A DNA stretch of 58,115 bases, taken from assembly GCA_964495805.1 (NCBI GenBank), contig CAZBWV010000006.1:1-58115 (forward strand). The letters are read 5' to 3'. The stretch comes from JALXCH01 sp964495805. Lineage in GTDB: Bacteria > Calditrichota > Calditrichia > RBG-13-44-9. The notes under the pieces are model-generated. The model worked only from the letters and a program-made list of their open reading frames with translations, was not told where the DNA came from and did not search any database. Positions within the stretch are counted from its first letter, which is position 1; each line of letters opens with the position of its first letter. A program made the translations under genes and the position numbers. Positions 26,589 to 36,308 of this stretch are shown here, one piece after another.

Positions 26589-28920
26589 AAATCGCAAAAT
26601 CGGGTTTAGTAACCAATGGTTTCCGTAATTCCCTATTCACAACCAATTTCTTGCCCTTCCAGAGGTAATACTTTAACCCGGTTTGCTGTTCACACATAAT
26701 CATGAATGAAGCATCGGATCTCACGTCTTCCCATTTCCACATACCCGTACGCTTCGCCAAAATCAAACGGACATTTTTCTGATCCTGGTTGAATTCCCAC
26801 ACTCTTACATCGTCGGATTCCTGGAAGGTTAAACTCCATTGCTTCTTCTGTGCTTGAACTCGATGGAGACTCAGCACCGCATTCGGCAAATTCAGGATAG
26901 CACTGGCTCTAAAATAATATGCCGGGAATTTAACTCCGTAATTTTCTCCCAACCAGCCTTGATCCGGTTTTTTGCCCCCTTTTTGAACCCGAATGTCCAT
27001 GTGAGGATACAGAATATGGGTAAATAGCGTTTTCTCTGCCAGCGGTATGGTGATGGTATTCTCCGTCTGCTGAAAGGACTCTATTCCCTGATGGGCATGG
27101 AGATGCAACTCCACCCGGTGTGCGGCTGCTCCGGAGAGATTGTCCCAGAAGATCCACACATCCGGAGCAATAAAGATGAAATGGCGTTCGTGTTCGACGG
27201 GATCTTTCAACCGGCGAAATCCATCGTGCCAGACCCCCAGCGTGATGAGCTCCGGAGATTGGTAAAAATTGACCACACGAAAATGTGGAGCAAAACCAAT
27301 CTTCATGGCGGTGGGATTCCATGCCTGCGTTTCACCATCCACAGTTACTGTGTTGTGTGCTTCCGTACGCCGAAAGTAATGAGCCCACTCCCAGGGTCCG
27401 TTGTAGGTGTAATGACCGCCATCCACCCATATCGGCTGTCCGTGCACATGTAATTCAAACGAGCTCAAATCCATATGTCCGTGGGCTGAGGAGAGAATCT
27501 CGTCATGTCGAACACCATGAGCGATGGGACCGGCATCCATTAGCAAATAGTTTGCCTGCGGATCCCATCCATCCCGAATTACCAGATAACCGCTTTTCTC
27601 GAACCAGCGGACTTTTTCCTCCGGGGCTCTGGATTCCATTTTCTGATAATCCCGAAATCCTTGTTGCCCGAATAGCCAGAAGGCATCCTCCTGAAATTTC
27701 CCGGCGGTATATTTCATATCCGGTCTTCGGAATAGCAATGCTCCGTAGTTCTGAAAAGCCCGGAAATCCCAATTCGCCGCATCCCGGAAGTATATGGACA
27801 AGCCATCATCAATTTCGCCAATGCGAGGGATAGTGCCATCCGGGCGCTGCAGGTACATCATGATTTCCGTGGACTTTTCCAGCTGTTGCAGTACCTGTGA
27901 ATCCACCGGATCCCCATTTAACCGGCGAAGCAGCACCGCCTGAAGGTAAAATCCCAGTGTAAAATGATGATAATAAGACGTTTGCTCCACGGTCATTCCA
28001 TCGGGATGAAACTGAAAGCTTACCTGATCCCGAAGAATGTTCCAGGCGCGCTGCTGTTGTTTGTCTGCCCCTTTAAAATGGGGAAACAGGTAATTGATGA
28101 TAAATAAAGCTGTGGTTTCCCCAATAAGATGGTTGTACGGACTGAAATAAAACGAAAGATTTTCCGAGAGATATTTCTGATGCATATACAGGGATTTCTG
28201 GAGCAAAAAGTTCACTTCCCCGGTGAATGCTTCCGAATCTCGAATCAAAGCAAAGGCCCAGAGCCAGGCCAGCGAACGGACGGCCACTTCCAGGGCACTG
28301 CTCCAATTAATGCCATGTTTGTAAGGATTTTTCTTGTACCAATCCAGAAACAGCTCCACAATCTTGCGGGCATATTTTTCCTGACCGGTCAAATAATATG
28401 CTTTCCCAAGTTCAATAAAATACTGATGCCGGTTGACTTCCCAGATGTGTTTCACATCCCCCTGTCCTTGATTGCCACCAAATATCTTCACATCCCGGAA
28501 GTAAACCAGTGGATGGCGATATTCCGAAAGGGGATCGCGATGCCAGTCGATGCCATCCGGATAATGCAGGTCGATTCCCAGAAAATGAAGGCGGTTTTGT
28601 AGAATTCGCTCTGCCCGGTTCAGGCTAATTTGATATTCCCGGGGATAATATTTTTTAAAAAACGAAGCATCTTCGGCACGATCGCGCCCATCCAGAAAAA
28701 AGCGGCGCTTCCAGACGGGTGCACGATTTTTCTGCACCGATTGGCGTAAGGGGGACAAATCGTCTCCCGTCCAGAAAACAAAATCGTCCGCATGAATCCG
28801 CTGACTTTCCTGTTTAAAATGTCTCCTGTCCCAATATTCCTGAATCATTTTTTTTGTCCGAAAACCAACTTCGTCCGGAGTAATCGCTTTGATTTTTTTG
28901 AGCAGTGTCGGCAGTCTCAT
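26581..28920 (-). CDS. Heparinase II/III family protein of the polysaccharide locus
   Basis: A 779-residue two-domain protein without a signal peptide. The N-terminal alpha-helical toroid (about 90-430) includes HQYFIELGKAYYLTG and NHLIGETTALFI, typical of Hepar_II_III_N and the barrel domain. The C-terminal beta-sandwich (about 450-780) includes VRHDEILSSAHGHMDLSSFELH and EAHNTVTVDG. These two segments are characteristic of this family in capsule and exopolysaccharide clusters, where it may trim or edit the polymer rather than degrade food. The lack of a visible export signal is odd for a lyase. It is coupled to the kinase gene by overlap and follows a deacetylase gene by 24 bases. Confidence 0.85.
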   Translation of the reverse strand: MRLPTLLKKIKAITPDEVGFRTKKMIQEYWDRRHFKQESQRIHADDFVFWTGDDLSPLRQSVQKNRAPVWKRRFFLDGRDRAEDASFFKKYYPREYQISLNRAERILQNRLHFLGIDLHYPDGIDWHRDPLSEYRHPLVYFRDVKIFGGNQGQGDVKHIWEVNRHQYFIELGKAYYLTGQEKYARKIVELFLDWYKKNPYKHGINWSSALEVAVRSLAWLWAFALIRDSEAFTGEVNFLLQKSLYMHQKYLSENLSFYFSPYNHLIGETTALFIINYLFPHFKGADKQQQRAWNILRDQVSFQFHPDGMTVEQTSYYHHFTLGFYLQAVLLRRLNGDPVDSQVLQQLEKSTEIMMYLQRPDGTIPRIGEIDDGLSIYFRDAANWDFRAFQNYGALLFRRPDMKYTAGKFQEDAFWLFGQQGFRDYQKMESRAPEEKVRWFEKSGYLVIRDGWDPQANYLLMDAGPIAHGVRHDEILSSAHGHMDLSSFELHVHGQPIWVDGGHYTYNGPWEWAHYFRRTEAHNTVTVDGETQAWNPTAMKIGFAPHFRVVNFYQSPELITLGVWHDGFRRLKDPVEHERHFIFIAPDVWIFWDNLSGAAAHRVELHLHAHQGIESFQQTENTITIPLAEKTLFTHILYPHMDIRVQKGGKKPDQGWLGENYGVKFPAYYFRASAILNLPNAVLSLHRVQAQKKQWSLTFQESDDVRVWEFNQDQKNVRLILAKRTGMWKWEDVRSDASFMIMCEQQTGLKYYLWKGKKLVVNRELRKPLVTKPDFAIYE

Positions 28921-28944
28921 TTCACTTTCGTAAGTTATGGTTCC

Positions 28945-30003
28945 TCAAATTCTATTTTTACGACGGAGATTTTGCAACGGCAGCGCCAGGCTGGTTTCGA
29001 ATGCAATTCCAGTCATTTTCCGGGAGATGTTTAACCGATGCAATGTAAACAGGTCGGTTTCCGCACTGTTCCACCCCACCTCCTGGGTGGTGGCACACTG
29101 ATAACCCAACTCCTGTAAAATTTGAATGTCTCGCCGGGAAAAATCGGAACGTTTTCCATTGGGATAACTGAATAGAATACACGGGATGCGCAAATTGTTT
29201 TCAATCAAATCCCGGGAGGTCCGGAGTTCGTTTCGGCACTGGTTTTCATCCAGTTGAGAAAGCAACACATGGTTATGGGTATGCGAGCCAATTTCCATCC
29301 CATTCCTGGCCATTTCCCGCAAGTGGTTCCAGTTCATAAAACGGTAGCGTAACTGATCTTTTTCGGAAGTTAATTCCAGCGACACATCCTGAAGCTGGGT
29401 GCGAATTTGTTCCAGTACTTCGTCCACTTCTTTTTTTAATGAATGTTTCAGCTGCTGACGAATATGATTGGCAGTTTTTTCTTTCTGAATTGCGTTACTG
29501 ATATCATACTGTTGTTCCTGATCTCGGATAACTACAGTCAACATTTTTTGTTCGGTATGGTTAAGCCGGTAGATGAGCTCTTCCGTCCAGAGCATTTTGT
29601 TTTGCCCGATGAACGATGTGGCCACATAAAAAACAGCTGGTATCTCCCATTTTTTAAGAATGGGAAAGGCATATTCATAATTGTTTAAAAACCCGTCATC
29701 AAAAGTAACAATTATACTAAAAGGGGGCAATTCCGTATCTCCGTTTCGGTAGCGGAGGTAGTCCTTAAATGAGATGGGATGAAAGTGCTGGCGAAGATAT
29801 TTCATTTGACTCTCAAAATCGGTGGTGTTCATGAAATTCCGATACTCAAATTCCTGTAACAGTTCACTTTGCGCACACAACCCCTCCGGTAGTACACCAT
29901 GGTAGGTTATAATCAGTAATTCATGGCGGTGAAGATTTCGAATAAACGAAAAAATTCCCATATATTTTAGCCCATAGGCTGCTACCTTGTGGTAACATTT
30001 CAT
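28945..30003 (-). CDS. Polysaccharide deacetylase (CE4)
   Basis: A 352-residue metal-dependent deacetylase. The catalytic TFDDG motif gives D102 and D103, and the metal-binding H240 and H244 lie in SHTHNH; FSYPNG is a later motif. Between them lies an insertion of about 70 residues rich in charged and helical sequence (about 145-215), longer than in simple CE4 domains. A possible membrane-proximal N terminus (LKYMGIFSFIRNLHRHELLI region) precedes the domain. It would deacetylate the polymer or a lipid-linked intermediate. It begins three bases after the stop of the flippase gene, so they are translated together. Confidence 0.88.
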   Translation of the reverse strand: MKCYHKVAAYGLKYMGIFSFIRNLHRHELLIITYHGVLPEGLCAQSELLQEFEYRNFMNTTDFESQMKYLRQHFHPISFKDYLRYRNGDTELPPFSIIVTFDDGFLNNYEYAFPILKKWEIPAVFYVATSFIGQNKMLWTEELIYRLNHTEQKMLTVVIRDQEQQYDISNAIQKEKTANHIRQQLKHSLKKEVDEVLEQIRTQLQDVSLELTSEKDQLRYRFMNWNHLREMARNGMEIGSHTHNHVLLSQLDENQCRNELRTSRDLIENNLRIPCILFSYPNGKRSDFSRRDIQILQELGYQCATTQEVGWNSAETDLFTLHRLNISRKMTGIAFETSLALPLQNLRRKNRI

Positions 30004-30006
30004 AAA

Positions 30007-31530
30007 CTATCCCTCCCCAACATTTTCCGCCACGCGTTTTTGTTTCCGGTTGGTTAGTTTTCGGAATGCCTTTTTAGCATCTTTCAGCAGTTCATCAAAA
30101 AATTCCTGCACATCGCTGAACCCAATGAACAAATGGCTGGCAAAATAAACCAGCACAGATACCACCGAGATAATAACAAACATGGGCCAGGAATCTATCG
30201 AAAAAATACCCTTTAGTCCATTCACTACTGCGGTCAGTGCCGCCAGTTGTATAATTCCATAAATGGCTGCCGAACGCTGAGCACGGAAGAAAGTGAAAGG
30301 TGAATAATGAAGATATTTATACATCAGCCACAAAATAAAGGTAAGATACACCAGCGAACCAACAACCACACTCCAGGCCACCCCCACAATTCCAAATCCC
30401 ATTTTTGTGGTGACGATAATCAGAGTGGAAAGAAGAATCAAATAAATTCCCTGCAACATGGTTCGCTGAGCTACCAGACCTTTAGCTAAAATCACCGGGA
30501 AAAAGGTCATGGTTAACGTATTGATGAGGCCGGAGATACACATAATTTGCAACGGAGCTATGGTAGGCGTCCATTTGGGTCCGTACAGCACCGTAATAAA
30601 AGAGGGAGCGGCAAAATATAACCAGATCATAAGGGGGTAACCGATAAAGGCAATGGAAGTTTGTACCCGCTTCAGCGTGCGGATAATTTTTTCGTTCTGG
30701 TCCTGGATTTTGGAATAAGCGGAAAACAGTACAGAATTGATGATGTGGGCAATTTGCCGCCGGGGCAGGTTCATTAAATTGAATGCCCGTTCATAAAATC
30801 CCAGCGCTCCCACTCCAAGGAACCGGCCAATCAGGAAGTAATCAATATTGTTCTGGGTGTAATTAATCAGATTATTGGCATAAACCCAGAATCCGAAGGC
30901 AAACATTTCCTTTAAAGCACGGAATTTAAAACTAAGCCGGGGAAACCAGCGTGCATAATAAAAAACAATCCCCACCCCCAGAATACTGCCTAAGATTCGT
31001 CCCCATACCAGGCTCCAGACTCCGAAACCAAGCAACGCCAGGACAATGGGTACAATCAGTCCGGTAACTGTGTTCATCATTTGCACAATACCAAACTGTT
31101 TGAATTTCATTTTCCGTTGCAGGAGGGCTTTGGGCACACTTCCCAGGGCATCCAGAATAAAGATAATGGACATGACATAAAGAATTTTTTCCACCGCCCG
31201 GTAGTGGTAAAAATCGGCCAGGTAGGACGCCAGGGCGATGACAATAAGAGCAAGCAGAGATTCCAGCAGCAGGTTAAAATAAAAAACAGCGTTCTTGTGA
31301 TCATCGTTAATTTCTTTTTTCTGTACCAGCACCAGGTTAAAACCAAAACTGGACATTCGCTTGGTAAAATTGATGACGATGGTTACCGCACCCATTACTC
31401 CAAAATCTTCCGGAAATAGCAATCGGGCCAATATCACACTGGAAGCGAATCGAAACACCCACCGACCAATACCAAACAACGTATTCCAGGCCACCCCTTC
31501 TTTCGTTTTCTGCGCCAGACTCTTACTCAT
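30007..31530 (-). CDS. Wzx-type polysaccharide flippase
   Basis: A 507-residue integral membrane protein of the MOP superfamily (RfbX/Wzx type) with about 12-14 hydrophobic helices over the whole length and a basic C-terminal tail (AFRKLTNRKQKRV). The N-terminal VAWNTLFGIGRWVFRF and LLFPEDFGVMGAV segments are characteristic. It would flip the lipid-linked repeat unit across the inner membrane. It is preceded by 198 AT-rich bases with a promoter candidate, so a second transcript may start here. Notably no Wzy polymerase gene is found with it. Confidence 0.92.
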   Translation of the reverse strand: MSKSLAQKTKEGVAWNTLFGIGRWVFRFASSVILARLLFPEDFGVMGAVTIVINFTKRMSSFGFNLVLVQKKEINDDHKNAVFYFNLLLESLLALIVIALASYLADFYHYRAVEKILYVMSIIFILDALGSVPKALLQRKMKFKQFGIVQMMNTVTGLIVPIVLALLGFGVWSLVWGRILGSILGVGIVFYYARWFPRLSFKFRALKEMFAFGFWVYANNLINYTQNNIDYFLIGRFLGVGALGFYERAFNLMNLPRRQIAHIINSVLFSAYSKIQDQNEKIIRTLKRVQTSIAFIGYPLMIWLYFAAPSFITVLYGPKWTPTIAPLQIMCISGLINTLTMTFFPVILAKGLVAQRTMLQGIYLILLSTLIIVTTKMGFGIVGVAWSVVVGSLVYLTFILWLMYKYLHYSPFTFFRAQRSAAIYGIIQLAALTAVVNGLKGIFSIDSWPMFVIISVVSVLVYFASHLFIGFSDVQEFFDELLKDAKKAFRKLTNRKQKRVAENVGEG

Positions 31531-31658
31531 ATAAACCTGTTCCCCACCGAATTCTATTTCCTAACATAATCGTAATAGAAATGAAATACTGTAACCAAGC
31601 ACAAAAGTTAATGAAATACCATTATCCAGATTGTGATTAAAGGAATAAAAATTAAAAA

Positions 31659-31687
31659 AAATTATAATTTCACCAGAGAGAAAACAA
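31659..31687 (-). promoter_or_regulatory. Possible internal promoter upstream of the flippase gene
   Basis: On the minus strand: TTGTTT, 17 bases, TAATTT, in a very AT-rich 198-base gap, about 129 bases from the start codon. The low complexity of the region lowers its weight. Confidence 0.3.
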
Positions 31688-31728
31688 ATGATATCTATTT
31701 TGGAGAGAAAAAATCGCGCAAATAAAAA

Positions 31729-32880
31729 TTACGTGCGAGCCGTGTTCCAGGTCTGATATTTCTTACCGGAAAAACTTTCCAGTAAACCGATTAGCGACGC
31801 GACGTGCACTTCGATAAAATAAAACGGTATCAAAAACCAGGAAGGCAATTCCTTTTTTTGCCGTACGTTCCACCATCCTACCAGCGCCATCCCGTAAAAG
31901 ACAATCTGTAGCAAAAAGACGATCCGATAGAACCATCCCTCCTGTAACAAAAACATGTTACTCACCAACAATAGCAGGGCAAAAGCCCACCAATACCAGC
32001 GTAACACTTTGTGGGATAAAATCTCCCAGGCAAAAATTCCGGTTCGCCGGGGATTCATCACTTGACGTACTTTCCAGAATCCCCGCCAGCTCCGGTTCAC
32101 TATGCGCTTTTTGCGATAAAACTCTTTGTCGAAATCTCCCGCGGCATCTTCATAACACACAGCTTCCGGAGCAAATACGCCCCGATAACCTTTAGCAATA
32201 ATCTGTAACGGATTTACAAAATCGTTGATGTCATCTGCACTCAATGGCTCGTACAATTCTCTGCGAATTGCATAAATGGCACCATCTCCGCCTACCACGG
32301 AATGGACTCGCGATTCGAATTCTTTGAGCATCAGCTCGTACCGCCAGTACAGATTTTCCTGTTTACCCGCCAGCTTATCCAGATTCTCATAATACTCCGC
32401 CTTCCCCACCACATAGCCAACTTCCGGATCGGCAAAATACTTCACCAGTTCCCGAACGGCATGTGGATGGTACATGGCATTGGCGTCAGAGAAAATCAGA
32501 ATTTCTCCACGAGCTTGCTGAACTGCATGATTCAGACCATACGTTTTGCCATGTCGCTCGGGCATGCGCAACAATCGTACACCTTTATCCGCATAGCTAC
32601 GCACAATTTCGTCGGTTTGGTCGGTCGAAGCATCGGAAACCACTAAAATCTCCAGTTTCTCGCGTGGATAGTCAATCTGCAACGTATTGTCCAGTTTTCT
32701 GGCAATCACCTGTTCCTCGTTAAAAGCAGAAATAATGAAGGTGACCACGGGTTGCAATTGTTCATCCGTTTTCCACTGTTTGCGCCGAAACTTATCCAGA
32801 ATCCACAAAACCAGCGGATAGCCCAGATAGATGTAAACGGACACCAAAAGTGCCAACCAGAATAAAATTTTCATGAGCAT
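31729..32880 (-). CDS. Membrane glycosyltransferase family 2
   Basis: A 383-residue processive-type GT2. An N-terminal membrane helix (about 5-27) precedes the GT-A domain. The domain carries D83 in VVSDAST, the DXN motif D132 in SDANAMY, an ADD motif near 217 and a KRIVNRSWRG segment that takes the place of the QXXRW box. Three or four helices follow (about 290-372). This arrangement is shared with hyaluronan and poly-N-acetylglucosamine synthase-like enzymes, so it might itself lengthen a chain, of interest since no Wzy is visible. It starts five bases after the FemAB-like gene without a clear ribosome site, so coupling is likely. Confidence 0.88.
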   Translation of the reverse strand: MLMKILFWLALLVSVYIYLGYPLVLWILDKFRRKQWKTDEQLQPVVTFIISAFNEEQVIARKLDNTLQIDYPREKLEILVVSDASTDQTDEIVRSYADKGVRLLRMPERHGKTYGLNHAVQQARGEILIFSDANAMYHPHAVRELVKYFADPEVGYVVGKAEYYENLDKLAGKQENLYWRYELMLKEFESRVHSVVGGDGAIYAIRRELYEPLSADDINDFVNPLQIIAKGYRGVFAPEAVCYEDAAGDFDKEFYRKKRIVNRSWRGFWKVRQVMNPRRTGIFAWEILSHKVLRWYWWAFALLLLVSNMFLLQEGWFYRIVFLLQIVFYGMALVGWWNVRQKKELPSWFLIPFYFIEVHVASLIGLLESFSGKKYQTWNTART

Positions 32881-32885
32881 TCGAT

Positions 32886-33923
32886 TCAGGGAATATGTTT
32901 AATGATGCCCGGTCCAATTAATTTTGTCAACCAGACCGGTAATCGCTGCCAGATTTTTATGGCCAATTCATACCTGGGATTTTCCGGATTAATCTGGGGT
33001 AATTCCTCGCCTTCGGGCAAGATATAGTACCAGTAAAGCGGTTTTTCTGTACCACCCCACTGCTTTTTGAAACGGTAGGTTCCGCCCCCGGGAGTGCATC
33101 GCCCAAAATCAAATACAGTGTACCCGTTTTCGATGGCTGTTTCGAAGCTTTTCCAGTACAACAGCATGTTCGGACTAAACCGATTGTACTCGCGTACCGA
33201 GGAAGCCCAGGGGATTTCTATCGTATTACGGAAACCCAGCAAAAAACTTGCGGCAACCGGGACTTTTTCCTTCGAATATACCACCACCAATCGGGCTTTT
33301 TCGGGGAAGTGTTTCAGAATAGTCGCAAAAAATTTTTTAGCGTAAACCGGTGTCCCCAGGTCGCGCATATTGCGCGCAAATACGGTGTAATAATCATCCA
33401 GTAGCTCTTCCGAGCCTACCACGGCACTCATATACTCTTTTAACGGCCGTCGGACCTGACTGCGCACCTTGGCTTTTAATGCTTTCCAGAGGATTTCGGG
33501 ATCATCCGGCAAAGATAATAAAAAAGTGACCTTATGTTGCTTCACAGGCAACTGAGTGTCGATGGGGTGATCGTGTCGGAACTCAATAAACTGAAAATCC
33601 TGCTCACGCATCCAATCCTGCAAATACCGATAAAATGCCTCCCGCACAGTGGATGAGGTGACCAGTTCACCCCCATAATTGAAAAAGGGGATCGAAACCA
33701 GAAATTTGCCAAAAAGGGAGGATTTAAAAATAATCAAGGGAAGAACCCCAACCAGTTCTTCCCCGGAATAAGCAGCTAAATAAAGTGAATGGTGACCAAA
33801 CGCTTCTCGAATCACCTCACGCCATCGGTAGAGGTGATAAATCTTTGCCTCCGCATGCTGTTGAACGAATGCATCCCATTCGGTTGAGTCTCCGGTGTAT
33901 TCTTTGACAACCACATTCTCCAT
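32886..33923 (-). CDS. FemAB-like GNAT transferase, XrtA-associated type
   Basis: A 345-residue protein with the double GNAT fold of FemABX. Landmarks are YHLYRWREVIREAFGH near residue 30, a KVRSQVRRPLK segment, the NRFSPNMLLYWKSFE segment and a late FDFGRCTPGGGTYRFKKQWGG. This matches the FemAB branch known next to exosortase (XrtA/PEP-CTERM) exopolysaccharide genes. Family members move an aminoacyl group from tRNA to an amine or hydroxyl; here the acceptor may be the glycan. That activity is inferred. Start ATG follows AGGCG. It sits between the Wzz/BY-kinase gene and GT2 in the same operon. Confidence 0.85.
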   Translation of the reverse strand: MENVVVKEYTGDSTEWDAFVQQHAEAKIYHLYRWREVIREAFGHHSLYLAAYSGEELVGVLPLIIFKSSLFGKFLVSIPFFNYGGELVTSSTVREAFYRYLQDWMREQDFQFIEFRHDHPIDTQLPVKQHKVTFLLSLPDDPEILWKALKAKVRSQVRRPLKEYMSAVVGSEELLDDYYTVFARNMRDLGTPVYAKKFFATILKHFPEKARLVVVYSKEKVPVAASFLLGFRNTIEIPWASSVREYNRFSPNMLLYWKSFETAIENGYTVFDFGRCTPGGGTYRFKKQWGGTEKPLYWYYILPEGEELPQINPENPRYELAIKIWQRLPVWLTKLIGPGIIKHIP

Positions 33924-33932
33924 AGACGCCTA

Positions 33933-36293
33933 TTAATAATTATAGTATGAATACTTGTAATAGTGTTTCTTCAAATTCACTTTGACGCCGTTCAATACCA
34001 CTCCCATCAATTTATCGCGAATGGTCTGGTATTCCTGAACCTTTTCACCCAGCAGTTCCACATTGGTGTAACCCGCTTTCACCACCAGGATAACCGCATC
34101 GGAGAAGCTGGCCAGCACTGCTGCATCAGGGGTTGCCTGGAAAGGTGCTGAATCAATGAGAATCATACCGAAACGTCCTCGCAGCACCTGCAACATATCT
34201 TTCATCCGCTGGGAGCCAATAATTTCCGTGGGATTGGGTACCTGGGAACCGGAACTGATCAGGAACAAATTGGGCACCATGGTTTGTTGAATAACCTTAC
34301 TTAAATTCTCATAATCGATAGTTGCCGAACTAACCAGAAAGTCGGACAATCCCGGCCGCTTTTTATCACCAAATTCGTTATGCAGCACTCCGCGCCGAAG
34401 GTCTCCATCGATCAGCAAGGTGGGAATCTTTTGTTGCGCAATGGTCACAGCTAAATTAGCAGTAGTCAACGACTTTCCTTCACCAGGTCCAAGACTGGTG
34501 ATTAGAAGCACCGAGATATCCTTATTTTGATTCTGAAAGAGCACTTTAGTGCGCAGTTCCCGGTACGCTTCCGAAGCAATCGTAGGTGAATAATCCAGGG
34601 TGATTAACTTAGCATCCTGTTTGGGAACTTCATCCTCCAGATCTTCCCATTCCGGCTCTTTCACTTCAATATGTGGAATGTTGCCAATGATGGGAAGCGG
34701 AAGCTTTTTCTGCAATTCATCGGAATCCTGAACGGTTTTATCAAAAAACTCCAGCACCACCGCCAGGCCACCGCCCAGAAGAAAGCCAATTAACAAACCC
34801 ATCAGAATGTTTTTAATAATAAACAGCATTTTACCCGCAGGCATAGGTGGTGTGGCTTCATCAATTAAAAACACATCGGGAACTTCTACCTCATACGCAA
34901 TCTTAGCCTTATTGTATTTCGAGAGAAGTGTGGAGTACAAATTCTCCTTCACATCCCGATCGCGAGTAAGTTCAGCCAAAGTTAATTCTTTGGAGGGTAA
35001 ATTGGTTAATTTGTATTTTTCCTGGTCTATTTCCGCTTGAATTCGGCGCTTTTCCGCTTTTAATGAATTGATGAATTTCTGAGAAGCCTTTTCTATTTTG
35101 CTAAATAAGAGCGCAAATTTATTCTCGTTATCTTTTACTACCGGATGGGAAGGAGCATAATTCCCTATAATGGAATTGCGTTCCGCATTCAGTTCATTAA
35201 ATTCCGTTTCCAGTGCGGGAGCAGTGGGGAAACCCTGAGAGCTCAAATACGTAAGCAACTCGCGGTAGATGGTCATCCGTTCATCGAAACTGTTTACCTG
35301 ACGAATCCGTTGTAAAATGTTCTGCACATCTTTGATCTTCAAATCGATGGCATTAATCTGATTATTCAGATTGGTAATCTGCATCAATGGTGTATTGGCA
35401 TCTGTGCTAATAGCTACCCAGGGATTTTCTTCTTTGAACTTCTTTAGTCGGGCATTAGACTCATCCAGGTCTTTTTTAGCAATTTTCAGCTGGTTTTCCA
35501 GAATTTTCATAATCTCTTCGGTGCGACGTCGCTTCATGGCCAGATTAAACTTAATGTATTCATCAGCCAGTGTGTTAGCAATTAGCGCTGCGCGCTTGGG
35601 ATCCTTATCCTTCACCGTCAGCGTTAAAATAATCCGCGTCCGATCCAGCGAATAACTGATTTTATTCCACAAACTCTCGATAGCCCGGTCGAAATCTTTA
35701 ATGGAGAATTCGAACTCTTTTACTCCTTTTAATCGCAAATACTCCCAATTCGGTAAAAGTTTAAATTTATTTAATTTGATGGTATCCCCAACCGACACCG
35801 TGGCAATTTTGTGCTGGTCAATATCTTCTGCGGGATTATAGTAAATCACATCCGCTTTTTTCCCTTGAATGATGATTTTGTAGAAACCCGGGACGCTGTT
35901 CCTATCAGCCTGAACGTATTTGATGGTTTTATCGAATTCCAATCCTTCCGTAACGATGCTCACATTTAGATTCAATCGCTTTACCACATTCGCCAGCAAA
36001 ACCCGTGTTCGAGCCAGACGAGCCTTACTTTCGTTCTCTTTAGTGGACCGTCCCCGACTATCGGTCATATCACCCATTTTACGGGGATCTTCATATCCCA
36101 GAACGACCTGAGCCTGATACGAAGGAGAACTCATAAAGTTAATGATATAAAGACTCCACAAAGCACCCACAATCAGGGTGGAAAGCAAAATGAGTTTTTT
36201 TCGTTTTAAAAAGATCTTTATGTACTTTTTAATATCGAAATCGGAATGCTGGGAGGTGTTTTGTGATCCCCAACCACTATCTTTGTAAGCCAT
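33933..36293 (-). CDS. Wzz/BY-kinase polysaccharide co-polymerase
   Basis: A 786-residue fusion that controls chain length and export. A cytoplasmic N terminus and first helix (near 35-52) lead into a Wzz domain, then a long coiled-coil periplasmic part (about 200-450) and a second helix near 490-515. The C-terminal tyrosine kinase domain has Walker A GPGEGKS near residue 600, Walker A' in LLIDGDLRRG and Walker B ILIDSAP. It ends in a tyrosine cluster (YYKYSYYNY) suited to autophosphorylation. This is the fused, proteobacterial-like form. It lies 15 bases after the export-protein gene, as expected for partners. The ATG follows GAGGGG closely. Confidence 0.93.
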   Translation of the reverse strand: MAYKDSGWGSQNTSQHSDFDIKKYIKIFLKRKKLILLSTLIVGALWSLYIINFMSSPSYQAQVVLGYEDPRKMGDMTDSRGRSTKENESKARLARTRVLLANVVKRLNLNVSIVTEGLEFDKTIKYVQADRNSVPGFYKIIIQGKKADVIYYNPAEDIDQHKIATVSVGDTIKLNKFKLLPNWEYLRLKGVKEFEFSIKDFDRAIESLWNKISYSLDRTRIILTLTVKDKDPKRAALIANTLADEYIKFNLAMKRRRTEEIMKILENQLKIAKKDLDESNARLKKFKEENPWVAISTDANTPLMQITNLNNQINAIDLKIKDVQNILQRIRQVNSFDERMTIYRELLTYLSSQGFPTAPALETEFNELNAERNSIIGNYAPSHPVVKDNENKFALLFSKIEKASQKFINSLKAEKRRIQAEIDQEKYKLTNLPSKELTLAELTRDRDVKENLYSTLLSKYNKAKIAYEVEVPDVFLIDEATPPMPAGKMLFIIKNILMGLLIGFLLGGGLAVVLEFFDKTVQDSDELQKKLPLPIIGNIPHIEVKEPEWEDLEDEVPKQDAKLITLDYSPTIASEAYRELRTKVLFQNQNKDISVLLITSLGPGEGKSLTTANLAVTIAQQKIPTLLIDGDLRRGVLHNEFGDKKRPGLSDFLVSSATIDYENLSKVIQQTMVPNLFLISSGSQVPNPTEIIGSQRMKDMLQVLRGRFGMILIDSAPFQATPDAAVLASFSDAVILVVKAGYTNVELLGEKVQEYQTIRDKLMGVVLNGVKVNLKKHYYKYSYYNY

Positions 36294-36308
36294 TGTCCCC
36301 TCGTTTTT

